Shown here in pieces: positions 1 to 11,211 of a stretch of 64,000 bases of DNA. Origin of the DNA: Coniella vitis (Eukaryota > Ascomycota > Sordariomycetes > Diaporthales > Schizoparmaceae); NCBI GenBank assembly GCA_011317545.1, contig WUJK01000008.1, positions 1,798,001-1,862,000 on the forward strand, given 5' to 3'. Numbering within the stretch: position 1 is the first letter of the stretch; every line of letters starts with the position of its first letter. Under the pieces are notes generated by a model, which saw only the letters and a program-made list of their open reading frames with translations, was not told the DNA's origin and ran no database searches. The position numbers and the translations under genes are program-made.

Positions 1-249
1 TTGTTTGAGCGGAACGTTCTACGTGAAGTAGTCTTTGGTGAGGATAGCGATGAGGACTCGGACGAAGAGTCCACTAGCCCTGGCTACGCCAACGCACGAC
101 TACGTCAAGGCCTACAGAGCCTCCGGGGCGAGGAGGGCGGTGAGGAGGGCGACTCTAGCTCTGCTAGTGGTGGACAGCGCATGGACCGGCGTCTGAGCGC
201 TGGTAACCCAACCGACACGGAACCTCGAGAAAGGCGTGGCACCGTATAA
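1..249 (+). CDS. C-terminal end of an unidentified acidic protein (partial)
   Basis: The frame is open from the first base of the window and closes at a TAA at 247-249, so the gene starts upstream of the window and only its last 82 codons are visible. The tail is strongly acidic near its start (a run of Asp/Glu/Ser around residues 14-24) and then Gly/Glu/Ser rich, ending in a basic Arg-rich stretch. No catalytic motif or domain can be seen, and the composition is that of a disordered tail. The first codon is TTG, which is not a credible start. I do not recognise the family. It lies on the same strand as THI20, about 850 bp upstream of that gene. Confidence 0.55.
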   Translation: MFERNVLREVVFGEDSDEDSDEESTSPGYANARLRQGLQSLRGEEGGEEGDSSSASGGQRMDRRLSAGNPTDTEPRERRGTV

Positions 250-1103
250 ATGAGCAATCAGGTGGCTACCTACAACGAGGCGGCGACTACCTGGGCGTTT
301 TAGGATGCTCTCGTGTTTGCGAGTGTCGCCAGACTTGGATTTTATTCTCCCTCTCCCTCCTGCCCCTTTTCTTCTTTCCTTTTTATTCTTTGACACTTTG
401 ATCTTTTACACGCAACTGTACAATATCTTTCGGGCGGATGACTGCACTCTAAGTCTCTTTTTGCATTTGGTGCATATGGTAGGGGTTCAAGGGAAAAGGG
501 GTAACTGTTTGGGCGGCGAGGCGTTGATTGAATACCCATTAGAGTTGGACCAGTCTTTAGAGCTGAAAGTGCCGCTCTCGCTAAAGGTCTTTTGCACCTT
601 GTTGGCGAAACGCCAGGCTAGCTCATGGTTGCATATGACATGTTTTTGTTGCCATCGGGCTGGTATAAAGACCGAGGAGGGATGGCGCAGGAATGACAGG
701 CGCCAATGGCCCTTTACTATGTATCATGCAAAAGCGGCCGCCTTCAAACTCAGGTCCGTCAGTACTTAGTTTTACTGCGACTCGGAGCAAAGCCTACGAA
801 TCCACATTTCCTCCATCATTGGTCTCACAGTACATAGTATTGTCGTGGGCTCTGAAAGATGGGTCGATTACGTGATGGCATGATGCATCTTGACCACCAG
901 AGCCAGGAACGTTTGTCTTGGCTTTTGTTGTAGTCGCTCTTGCCCTGTTGTACCCCTAACCCCCCCCCCCCACCGACACTCAGCTCGCGATCATCGTGTT
1001 GCCGTCGACGACGCCCTTTCCGGTGTAGCCAGTTGTGAAGGACTCCTCCCCTCGTCTGGTTTTTTTTTTGTCACCAAGCTTTTAGGCATTTGACATTCAC
1101 AAG
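250..1103. other. Intergenic region between the partial gene and THI20
   Basis: No coding region is supported here. It should hold the 3' UTR of the upstream gene and the promoter and 5' UTR of THI20. It carries two exact copies of the dispersed 9-mer (TACTATGTA at 715-723, TACATAGTA at 831-839), a C run at 961-971 and a T run just before the THI20 start. Small open frames here have no domain and overlap each other in several frames. Confidence 0.6.
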
Positions 1104-3264
1104 ATGGTGCAAAGCAAAGTGCTGGTGATTGCCGGATCCGACAGCTCCGGTGGAGCGTGAGTACATGACCCTCCACTCTCTTCCTCATCCTTCATGGTCG
1201 TCAGCCAGGCTTCACTTATCGGGCGCTCACTCGCTCACACCCGCGCCGCGACGCCACCTCAGTGGCCTTGAAGCCGACCAGAAAGTCCTTGCCGCACATG
1301 GCGTCTACGCCATGACCGCCACCACGGCCCTCACAGCGCAAAACACAACCGGTGTGACAGCCATCCACGAGATCCCGCCCGCTTTTTTGCGCAAGCAAAT
1401 CGACGCTGTATTTGACGACATGGGCGTCGACGTCGTCAAGATTGGCATGCTGGCATCGACCGAGATCATCGCCACTGTTGCTGCTGCGCTGGCGGAGCAT
1501 GGCCATTCCAACCGTCATACAATTGTCCTCGACCCTGTCATGGTCGCCACCACAGGCGCCGAGCTGCTGCCGCACGCGGCGCTCAAGGAGATGCGCAAGA
1601 AGCTGCTGCCGCAGACGACTGTGCTTACGCCGAATGTGCCTGAGGCGCGTAGGTTATTGGCCGATGCTGGACTTGCCCCGCAGGATGCTGAGATCCGTGG
1701 GGTGGAAGACCTTGAGGACATGGGGAGGCAGTTGCTCGGCCTGGGCCCGGACTGGGTGCTGGTCAAGGGCGGACACGCGCCTCTGCGGAGAGATCTGACT
1801 GCCGCGAGGATGGCTGATGAGGCTGAGATTGTGGTGGATGTGCTTGTCGGAAAGGATGATCAGGTTCTCAGAATCCAGACACCATGGAAAAGGAGCACCA
1901 GTACGCATGGCACCGGCTGCTCGCTCGCTTGTCAGTTCAGGCCCACATTTCCCCAACCGACTACGGTTCTTCAGAGTCTTAGTAAGATGGCTGGCAGACT
2001 AATAACTGAGCGCCCGTAGCTGCGATCGCTGCGAATCTTGCCAAAGGTTTGCAGGTACCGGATGCGGTGAAGGCAGCTTGTCGATATGTTGAAGCGGGCA
2101 TCACGACGGCACCTGGGTTTGGCAAGGGCAACGGGCCGTTGAACCACTTCCACTCGACATATACACTACCATTCACACCGTGAGTCGGATTCAGTTGCCC
2201 AATGTGAAATCACCCAGATTGGCTAACGCGATATGCAGCGGTCGCTTTCTGGAATGGCTGTTGCACCGGCCGGATGTTGCTCCTGTATGGGATCGTTTTG
2301 TCAATCATCCTTTCGTGCTAGCTCTCGGCAATGGCACATTGCCATTGGAGTCTTTCAAGAACTACCTCATTCAGGATTACTTGTACTTGGTGAGTCTTGA
2401 ATGGTGGCCACAGTCACTGACGGTTTGGCTAATTCGACCTCGAGACACATTTTGCGCGAGCAAATGCACTAGCAGCGTATAAGGCAAAGAACATGTCGGA
2501 TATCAAAGATGTTTGTCCTGCCAATGCACCATGTTACTGCTTGATGCCTACTCTGACTTGGATCACCTACAGGCTTCCGAGATGGTGCTCAACATTGAGA
2601 GAGAAATGCGCCTTCACGTTACCTTCTGTGAGGGTTTGAATATCTCGCTGGAAGAGATGAAAAATGCCGAAGAAATGATGGCCTGCACGGCCTATTCCAG
2701 GTACGGCTACTTGACTTACAGACAGCACAAGAGCCTCTATCAAAGTGCAATCACAATTCCCTTGCCCTTGTGGATGCTGACAGGGTTCTTCTCAGATACA
2801 CATTGGATATTGGGCAATCTGAAGACTGGCTCGCACTGCAAGTTGCTTTAGCACCTTGTTTGATCGGTTACGGAGCGGTGGCCAAGATGCTTCATGGTGA
2901 CTCAAAAACGGTACGGGATGGCAACAAGTACTGGACTTGGATTGAAAATTACGTTGCAGATGATTACGTCCAGGCAGTCATGACCATCACCGGTACGTCT
3001 TGTGCCCAAGTTTCCCTCCTCTCATCTTCAAGAACCGAGCAACTTACTGATGGCAAATGGGTTAATTTCAGAGTTACTCGAGAGAAACGCTGTACTTCAG
3101 TCAGTCTCCCGTATAGAGGAACTCGTACGAACATTCATCCACGCTACAAAGGTATAATCAATTCCCTAGCCTCAAACATGTCCAGGGCTCTCATCTTCTT
3201 GGACATGCTGCTGACCCTGCCACAGATGGAAATAGGCTTTTGGGAGATGTACCCATACTGCTAA
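1104..3264 (+). CDS. THI20: THI20-type HMP/HMP-P kinase with C-terminal TenA thiaminase II domain
   Basis: A bifunctional enzyme of thiamine synthesis and salvage. The ThiD half phosphorylates hydroxymethylpyrimidine and its monophosphate; the TenA half salvages degraded pyrimidine. Exons by eye: 1104-1156, 1263-1930, 2020-2179, 2239-2389, 2445-2510, 2573-2700, 2796-2992, 3072-3151, 3226-3264, giving 513 residues (yeast Thi20 has 551). Exon 1 joins exon 2 to make GSDSSGGAGLEAD at residues 11-23, the ThiD substrate motif. HGTGC with the anion-hole Cys is at 233-237. The TenA half starts near residue 295, with the expected active-site Cys at 404 in MMACTAY and Glu at 503 in MEIGFWE. The start is the only ATG that places the ThiD N-terminus correctly. 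All eight introns have GT-AG ends, and phases match. No TPP riboswitch is visible. Confidence 0.93.
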
Positions 3265-4228
3265 AAGATGATACGTGGGCGCCAGCGCAAGACTCTCGAT
3301 TGGCAATAGATTGTTCGTTCTTTGCGAATCATCAACAACTTCACTGGTTCTGATTCACGCAATGAGCATGTATGCAGCTGCTCTCCACCCCCTTAACCAA
3401 GACATGAATTCTGCAGCGGTCTGTCCGTGGCTGGCCAACTGACCATTCAATTTTCAGCATGCATTGCAGGAGATTGACAAAAGGAACAGGATCCGACAGG
3501 TCAGAATATCTACGAATGTCACAGTCCCTGCATCGCAAGATCTCCTACAATAGAAGGAGACTCGTCCCCTAGCCCCACAAGCTTGTTCAATAGCATGCAG
3601 GATCCGAAAGACTGCATGAGGGCTGCGTGAGCATCACATACTGCATATTATTATACTTTCCAGTCTGGCCCTCTCACCTTGCCACTGCCCTGAATCTTGA
3701 AGGTAGAATGTGCTGAGATGGCATAGAGACCACAGTGAAGCAGCCAGAAGATTGACGGAGATGTGAACGTTCCAGGGCGTTCAGCTTCTTGAGTTCAGTT
3801 GAGTGCAGGTATTTATGGCGAGAATTCATTCTATACTGGTGCGCTCCTGTCAGCCCTTTCTTGAACCAAATCGCACTCACGGCCAAGTGAAAGCAGTTTC
3901 CTTCGCACGAACTCTGCTATACACCGCACTTTGGCATCAAGCGGTGACGGTATCTGCGCAGAGAAGAGAGACCTTGTTCTGGTTCATTGCTAGCCAAGAA
4001 AAATTTCACCATGCAGCTTGCTTGTCCAAAAGGGTAACATCGCAACGTTCCAATGCAGCACTGTGCCTCGCTTTGCGTTTCCCCTTGAAGCGTCCGCAAA
4101 GCAGAACATTTCTAAGGTTGTCAAGGATTGGTCCTTCTGTACGTGCCCGCATTTTTCTCCTATGATCCAACACATCCATTACAGAGATTGAATCAGACAT
4201 CACATGTGAGGGAGATGCCCACCCACCA

Positions 4229-4250
4229 CCCCCCCCCCCCCAAAAAAAAA
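4229..4250. repeat. Compound homopolymer C13-A9
   Basis: Thirteen C (4229-4241) run directly into nine A (4242-4250). It is a purine/pyrimidine step of two homopolymers and a likely slippage or assembly-error site. Confidence 0.9.
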
Positions 4251-7151
4251 GAAAATTGGCTGTGTAATTGTCTAAGCCTTGATCACCAAGGGCCTCATCA
4301 ACCCAGCGCAGCAGCTGACTGAGGACGAGCCGCTATGCTGCTAATGGCAAATCCCTGATCGGGAGCACCGACCCAATCCTCGGCCGGAGCTTGGCTGTGT
4401 GGGAGTCTTGGAAGTGTCCTGAGTAGCCGATCTGCCGTCTTCCTCCCCTCCGCGTCCACCATCAACCCTGACCTGGCTTGGGAGGCCTTGCGCCTTTGCG
4501 GTGCTGTGATGGAGATAACCTCCTAGCGCCAATTTCTCTCTTCATCACCCGGGGGACCCTTGATAATTTTGCTCGGCTCTGTCGTGATCGACGACCAGGT
4601 CCTGGAGAGGGGGGGGGGTCTGCCGACAGAGCGAATAAAACCTTGTGTCGATCCCCGTCCGCGTGTGTCCTTGGGCAGACAAACGCCAGCCCAAACAACG
4701 CTCAAGAGCCGCGACTTACAGAATGCTCACATGGTATACAGCAGGTTTGATATTGGTCCAGACCAAAGAAAATAGGAAGAGGCATTTTAAACAGCAAGGT
4801 GCAATTTCCAAGAATGAGGAACGGCAAATCTCTGGAAGTTCTGCCCCAGAGGAACTATTGAATGAGAAATCTCCCACAACTGCCAGAGACCCATTATCAT
4901 GTCCCGTCGATAAACCTGCTGTGGGAAGATGATCCTGCTTTCTGCTAAGGTCCCCCAAAATATCTCCACTATACTGCGCATGTACTCCATCTGGCCCCTT
5001 CGTACACGCGACCCTGCTTGTTGATTTGTTTTTTTTTTTTTGGGTATCAAGCCCTTGTTCTTCTGGATGTCTGTCTACTACTATGTATGTATCATGTATT
5101 GGATGCGTGTACAGTACAGTACCGTATGCACCATGCGTCACGGCCCTCCGGATACAATCCGCGGGATTCCAAGGATGAAAACCTTGATGATGACGATGAT
5201 TCTTGCTGATGATGACAGCCTTTTTTTTTGTGCCTCTGCCTCTTTCTTCCTGGGTTATTCATGCCTTCCATCTGTTCTTGGTATTGTTGCCCACCTGAAA
5301 GGCAAGCCACGAGTGCTCAGAACAGTTGGCTCATGTCATAGTAGTAAGAGAGATCAGACGGAGACGGGGACACGAGGGAGAGAGGGAGAGGGGGAGAGAG
5401 GAAAGAGGAGATCACCGATCCAATCATAGAAAATTTCAAGAATCAATACTGTCCTTTCCAAAGAGGAAAACAGCCCCATTTCTGCAGTGTTCGTGCATTC
5501 TGTCATGTCGCAAGGCCTACCCTCTTCAGGTTTTAGTTTTTTTCCTTCTCATCCACATCCACCAAAACCCGTGCGAGCGGCATTCGCACTGGCCAAACTT
5601 GGACCTTGCTTGTATGTAATTATATTCACTCATCTTGTAGTCATTCTTTTCCCTTTGTTTCTTTTCTTGGAGGTCTTTCTCATTCTTCAGACCCCCCCGG
5701 CCCCTTTAGCTTGACACACATGAGAGAAGAAAAGCCATCCTAAAAACACCCAGTGCCAAGCTGAATAAATTGGGAAAAAATCAAATTCCCCTTCCCGTTA
5801 GATCGCCATGGCGCCCCTCTCCCCCCCCTCTCCCAGTGCCCCTAGCGTGATCATCTAGAGAGTCGTGCCATGTACCCTCTACTCCCACCCGGCACGGCTG
5901 GGAAGTCCAGAGTCGATCAGTGTGATCATTGAACCTTTTCCAAAACACGAAAGCACAGGCCAGCCAATGGACAGAACGAGGCTGGGGGCAAATGCTGGAC
6001 GGCCGGGAAGGGGAGAGAGGGCCAGGCTGTCGACGTACAAGCTTCACTAACACTAGTCAGCCGTTTTGGGGGACCTTTAGGGAGAAGGGGAGCAAGACTT
6101 GATGCCCTATCATGGTGCAGGTGTTGGAGGCAATGTTTTTGGTTGTGGCCTTGAGCATTCAAACATCTGCTCATTTGGCAGGATGCCGCGCCAGAAGATA
6201 GGAAACGGGCTTGTTTACGTTTACGGAAGTGGATGGCAAGGGAAAAAAAAAAAAAAAAAAAAGGTCCAAGGTCTGCCGGCCCCCTCCCCGGACCACTCAG
6301 TGACCCAGATATGAGATTACCTGCTGTGCTTGCATGGGCAGAAACGCGATGAGGAAGTGGACGCCTGGGGGCATCGCCGGTGGAAGCAAAGAGGAGCATG
6401 TGCGAGCGCAAACACTGTATAATCTGGCCCGACACAATCGAGTCACCCTCGGCGAACTACCGGCATGCGAGCACTTCTGCGGCCATGTTTTGTTAGGCTT
6501 TCTGCTGAGGGGATTGAAGCTGGAGTAACAGGCACTTCAACCCTGGATAGAGCTCCTGTATCGAATGATTTCGACTGTCGGATATGGCTAGTGGGCGAGA
6601 TGCCTTTGCACAACCATGAAGCATGCAACCTGGCCAGCCCGCCGTTGCCGTTTTCGATGGAAAAAAGAAGCGAAAAGAGGGCACGAAGCGCAAAGCGGCA
6701 GTGGTGAGGCTGTCACAAGGCAACACTCAGCACAGAACGAACGGGTTGGAGCTTGCGCTGTTTCCATGTGTTCGGACTTCGGAAAACGTCGAGTTGCGAG
6801 TCTGCTCGTCACTGATCCGGTTTCTTCGTGGATCGAAACAAAAGCAGACGGCTTGTTCCACCAGTTTGTATCAAATGCACTCTCGTTCTTGCAGACGACA
6901 TGGACAATTAAACATTGAAAACAAGGCAGCAAAAGCGTACTATCCAATTTAGAGGGTGATTTGACAAGCGCGCCGTCGCATAACTATAGTACACCATCGC
7001 CATGATGGCGGGAGCTAAACGCAGACGAGACCTCCAAGTCAGATGCAGTCGACTGGGGCCAAACGGGACCCAAAGGCAAGAGGCCCAACCCAAATAGTAG
7101 TAGTAGCAGTTCCTTCGTGATGTACCTGCTATGCTATGCAGCGCTTGGGGT

Positions 7152-7187
7152 GCGCAGGCAGTCGCAGGCAGTCGCAGGCAGTCGCAG
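7152..7187. repeat. Tandem repeat, 10-bp unit, about 3.5 copies
   Basis: The unit CAGTCGCAGG is repeated perfectly about three and a half times. No coding frame around it is convincing, so it looks like an intergenic minisatellite. Confidence 0.85.
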
Positions 7188-8898
7188 ACTTGTCGATGGA
7201 GTCGCACGTTTCGGGGCCCCGTCTCCCCCTTCCCTCAGCAGCCATCTATCTATCCACCAGCCATCAGACAGGCTCCTGATTGAGTCGTCCTTTTGGCTGG
7301 CGCTTTTCTTCCCTACCCCTCGCTCCTCTGCCCTCAGCATAGTACCTTCCTAACCCCGCAAGGAAAAACTGGTGTGTCGCCGGAAAAGGTTCAGCGCGGT
7401 GGCGGGAAGCGGTTCGCGGTGCTGCGGAGTTCTTTCTCTCTCTGTGTGTGTGTCTCTCACATGACTGCTATGTACTTCTCCATACTAATGCAGTGAGCTC
7501 ATTAGTCACCAATGTCGTTCCATCGAGACTTAAGTTCAACATTACGTGATCAGGCAACCGCGCTGCTGAGCTTGCCGCGTTACGAGTCCCCACGGCTCAA
7601 ATTGTTGGTCACGGGCCCCCCGGGGGGGGGGGGTGAACCTTGGGGATCCAGACTGCCAGACTACGCTCTGTTGAGAACAAGTTTGCTCATCATCGAATGG
7701 GTCAAAGCCCCCGGCTCACTTGTCTACAAGTCAGGGTCTTGTGGTCTCCTTTCGGTAGTTGGCGAGCAGGATTGCCGAATCATTTTTCCTATGCCTATTT
7801 CCTGGGCCTTCCCATGTGAAGGACAGGAGGAAGCGTGTCGTTGGGAATCCCCGTGCTGCTCTGTGTCCACGTATTTCGTTAGTGCGCCTTCACCATCTTC
7901 CTCTCTCTCGCCAACGTTGGCTAATTAGTCGGTAAACGTGCGTAGTGAGAAACAAGCACACAACTAGCAAGGCAGACTGAACTGGTCTACCAAACAGTCG
8001 GTGAAAAAAAAAGGGCCCCAAAACTAAGAGACTTCAGTGCCATCACAGTAGCCCAGCGCTACTCTCAGATGACAGGTAAAACCGTCTCAGCCTATACTCT
8101 AGGAGGAGCAAAAGAATCGCGAGACTCGGATGGCCCCATACCACAACGGGCAAAGTTGAGTTACGCACCCGGGGGGCTCTTTTGCTTTCCCTCGTCTCGC
8201 TCTCCTTCTCTCAGTCAGCCAGGCAGGCAGTCTTTCTCTCATTCTCTCTGTCTCTCTGCCTTTATCTCTGTTTCCTCTTAGAGCGAATCCGCATTCTGTC
8301 TCCCAAAAAAAAAAAAAAAAAAAGGCACCCAAAAGACGAACGGACGAACTGCATCTGCTGCACCAAATCTAGCAAACTAACACATTTACGGACCTACTAG
8401 GCCAGTACCGCCAAAAGGGGCCCTAGTAAAGCAAGGTTCCTCTTGTCCGCCCAAACCCCCGATCTGTCCCCTTTCTCACTAAAAAAAGAGAACAACTGGC
8501 GCCGGCGTCCTTGGGGTAGTAGTCGTAGTAGTAGCATGGTTTTCATGAGATGACATGTGGAGCTCCGGAGGGATTCAGAAAATAAGGGCCAGTCTCTCTG
8601 CCAACGTCACATCAGTGATATGCAAGTTCAACTGCTCCACCAAGTTGAGGAGCAAAGTCCCAAAAGCCCGCACACACAAGAAGGCCAACGCTCAGAAAGA
8701 GGGCACATGAGTCAGGAGAGAGGAAGAGGAGAAAAGAGGGAGGAGAGAAAATGCATACACGGAAAGCCGAAGCAGCGAACATGTGACTTGGCATTCGCCG
8801 AGAGATGCCATGGCTACTATGTACTAGGCTGGTGCACGTCACAAACTCAAAAAGACCAGCCGCGGGGCCAAGATGAGAGCCAGAAGCCGTGATATCAT

Positions 8899-8938
8899 CA
8901 CAACCACCACCGCCACCACCGCCACCACCACCACCATT
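8899..8938. repeat. CCACCG/CCA trinucleotide repeat
   Basis: An imperfect trinucleotide run of CAC/CGC units. On the minus strand one frame would read poly-Gly, but the surrounding open frame has no other sign of coding. Confidence 0.8.
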
Positions 8939-10130
8939 ACCTGAAGAGCCCAGTCCCAGCACTCTCGCATCCTCACGGGAGACGGGCGCGCAAGTATGAT
9001 AGGCGCTCTTCCTCACCTTTCACTCTTGACCAGTTAGCCCAAAGAGGAACCAGCCAGTAGCTTAGCCTTAAAAAAAACCACCAAAAAACCAACCCATTAA
9101 TCTGCTTATGGTTGCTTCTCAGAGGGTGTTGGTTCAATGAAAAGGATATAAAGCTCACCCATGGCAATAACAAATCTCTTGTCCCCTCTCTCTTTCTTGC
9201 AGTCTTGTCATCTCCTCGTTGATTGCGATTGTCCTTTTGGTCCTCTTTTGGGGCCGAGGGGGGCGCATGAAGGGAGGCCGCTTGGGGGACGACCCAGACC
9301 GGGTGCCTCCCTCTCTCCCGCCAGCAAGCAGGCTGGAGAGCAGGAGAACAGAGCAGAAGACATGGCCCCCCTCCTCTACTCACCCGGAAGTGCGGAAGGA
9401 GGCGTATCAAGAAGATCGATCGGCTGGATTCCCCGGAGAGAGAGACGGGGGGCCATGGCGTTGATTGTGGATAGTGGGTTGCCCAATATGTACTCAGGGT
9501 ACACACTGTACTTGGGAAAGCAAAGCCGTCCAAGAATGGATGTACTGTCCGTGTATGCTTGGATTCCCAATACTATTATGATACCACCAGAAGTTGAGCC
9601 AAGACTGCAGCATGGTGATCCTACCTCCCCAGGCTCCCCTGTTCGCCAACGCAAAAGCCGCGGCCACCCGCACCGTAGGGGTCTCCTTGGCTGATGAGCG
9701 GCTGGTCCTCCGTCTTGGGCGGGGGGGTTTCGAGGAAGATGGGCTGGTTCTGCCGTTCTGCGAGTCTTGCGTCTTGCGTCGTTTGTTGAGTGTGCGCACA
9801 GAGTAGCAGTCTTTGCTCAAGTGTTGTCTTCTACAGTCTAGACAAGACACAATCATCAGACGACTACACAGCGACTGGCTCCAAAAGATAAGACGGCACT
9901 TACTACTGACTTCAATCTCTTCCCTGGGCCCCGTTCGCGACGCTTCATCTCAACTTTCCTGATGATCCAAATGTGGATTGTGCCATGGCCCAAGCAAGAG
10001 CAGCCAGATTCTAGGCACCTCCCTGGATCACGAGTCGTGACGTCGACAGGCAAAGGAGAAAGGAAGGAGCAGCGAGTACGAGCACATCCATTTCAGTTGG
10101 AAATTCTTTTTCTTTTTTGGAATAATATAT

Positions 10131-10149
10131 TAATAATAATAATAATAAT
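10131..10149. repeat. AAT trinucleotide microsatellite
   Basis: About six perfect TAA/AAT units in non-coding sequence. Confidence 0.85.
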
Positions 10150-10801
10150 TCAATCCTCTTTGATTTTAACCTGTGCTTTTACGAAGAATCAATTAAAAAA
10201 AAAAAAAAGACAGGAAATAAGTAAGGATGGAGTGTAAACAAGAGAATCTCACATTCCCTCTTTCCCCACTTCAAGTTGCGTCTCGATGCCCCATGAATGA
10301 GGCGGCTGGACGGCAAGCAAACGCACAGTGTGGCTATGGCCTGGCCCGCTACCAAAAAAGCCTGGTTTGCCTTGGTCCGGGAAAGACGCCGGAACCTTTG
10401 GCTCTTTGTTGGATCTTTCAAGGGGCCAAGTTTGAATCGCTAGCTAGCATCGCCCTTCCGGATGCTGATCCGGGACTTCTCCAGACCATGTTTTTTTTTT
10501 TTTTTTCTTCTTCTTTTTTTCTTCTCTTGTTATTTGTTTTTTTTTTCCCCAAGGGTTCCAGGGGCATCGACAGGCTAGCTGAGTCGTGCTGCGGTCCAGG
10601 CTCTCCCTCCTTGTGCCCGTCTCGACTGATGTACGTGCGCTCCCAAAAGAGACAGAGCGCGAGAGGCTGAGACGGAAAACGTGAGGAAAAGACCCTGGAA
10701 AGCAAGCACCGGCATATTGACTTGTCCCTGAGCAATAAGATGTGCATTATAGGGTCTCCCTCGTGCTCCATAAGCACGTTGCCGCGGAGTACTTTAACTT
10801 A

Positions 10802-10817
10802 TACTATGTACATAGTA
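10802..10817. repeat. Perfect 16-bp palindrome of the dispersed motif
   Basis: TACTATGTACATAGTA reads identically on both strands. It is the fullest copy of a 9-mer half-site (TACTATGTA / TACATAGTA) that recurs through the intergenic sequence of this window. It could be a two-fold symmetric protein site or the trace of a small hairpin element. Confidence 0.9.
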
Positions 10818-11183
10818 GGAAGAAGAGGCGGGGAGGCAATTTTGGCACCCTGATTTGCTGTGTAGCAGCACATATACTAATACGCCTGTAGTAAGGAAGT
10901 ACTATAGATCAATTGCATAGTCTACAGTTTGACGTTACGCTAATGAATGTGGCACTCGACCAATAAGTTCACCGTGTTGTACAGTATGAGGGATTTGAGG
11001 GCCCGTCATGACCCGTGACGCTCTGCAAAATGCTACATAGTATGCTTGATCGCTTTTGTCTGTATGAATTATATAGCACATCGAGTGCACCCAAGAAACC
11101 AGGGAAAAGGGAAGAAAAAGGGTCTACAACGGGTGGTTATACGAACTATCACAATTCTGGTCTAGTAAAAAAAAGATACAACG

Positions 11184-11211
11184 AAAAAAAAAAAAAAAAA
11201 GGGGGGGGGGG
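11184..11211. repeat. Compound homopolymer A17-G11
   Basis: Seventeen A (11184-11200) are followed at once by eleven G (11201-11211), giving a 28-bp all-purine strand. It resembles, on the opposite strand sense, the C13-A9 run at 4229-4250. Confidence 0.9.

Larger units (their letters stand above)
3265..8898. other. Gene desert, part 1 (downstream of THI20)
   Basis: I see no gene that I can support. The stretch holds the THI20 3' UTR and then low-information sequence with many homopolymer runs: C13 then A9 at 4229-4250, A20 at 6243-6262, C6 followed by G12 at 7616-7633, and A19 at 8305-8323. A 10-bp tandem repeat sits at 7152-7187. Copies of the 9-mer TACTATGTA lie at 5079-5087 and 8815-8823. 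Open frames of 60-140 codons occur in all six frames at similar density and have no domain or credible splice partners. Confidence 0.6.

Noticed and set aside
1104..3264. TPP riboswitch in the THI20 introns or leader
   Set aside because: The CUGAGA-type core and matching helices are not visible. Fungal TPP riboswitches are best known in THI4- and NMT1-type genes.
9161..9694. 177-codon plus-strand frame in the desert
   Set aside because: Arg/Pro/Ser-biased, no motif, and overlapped by a 186-codon minus frame.
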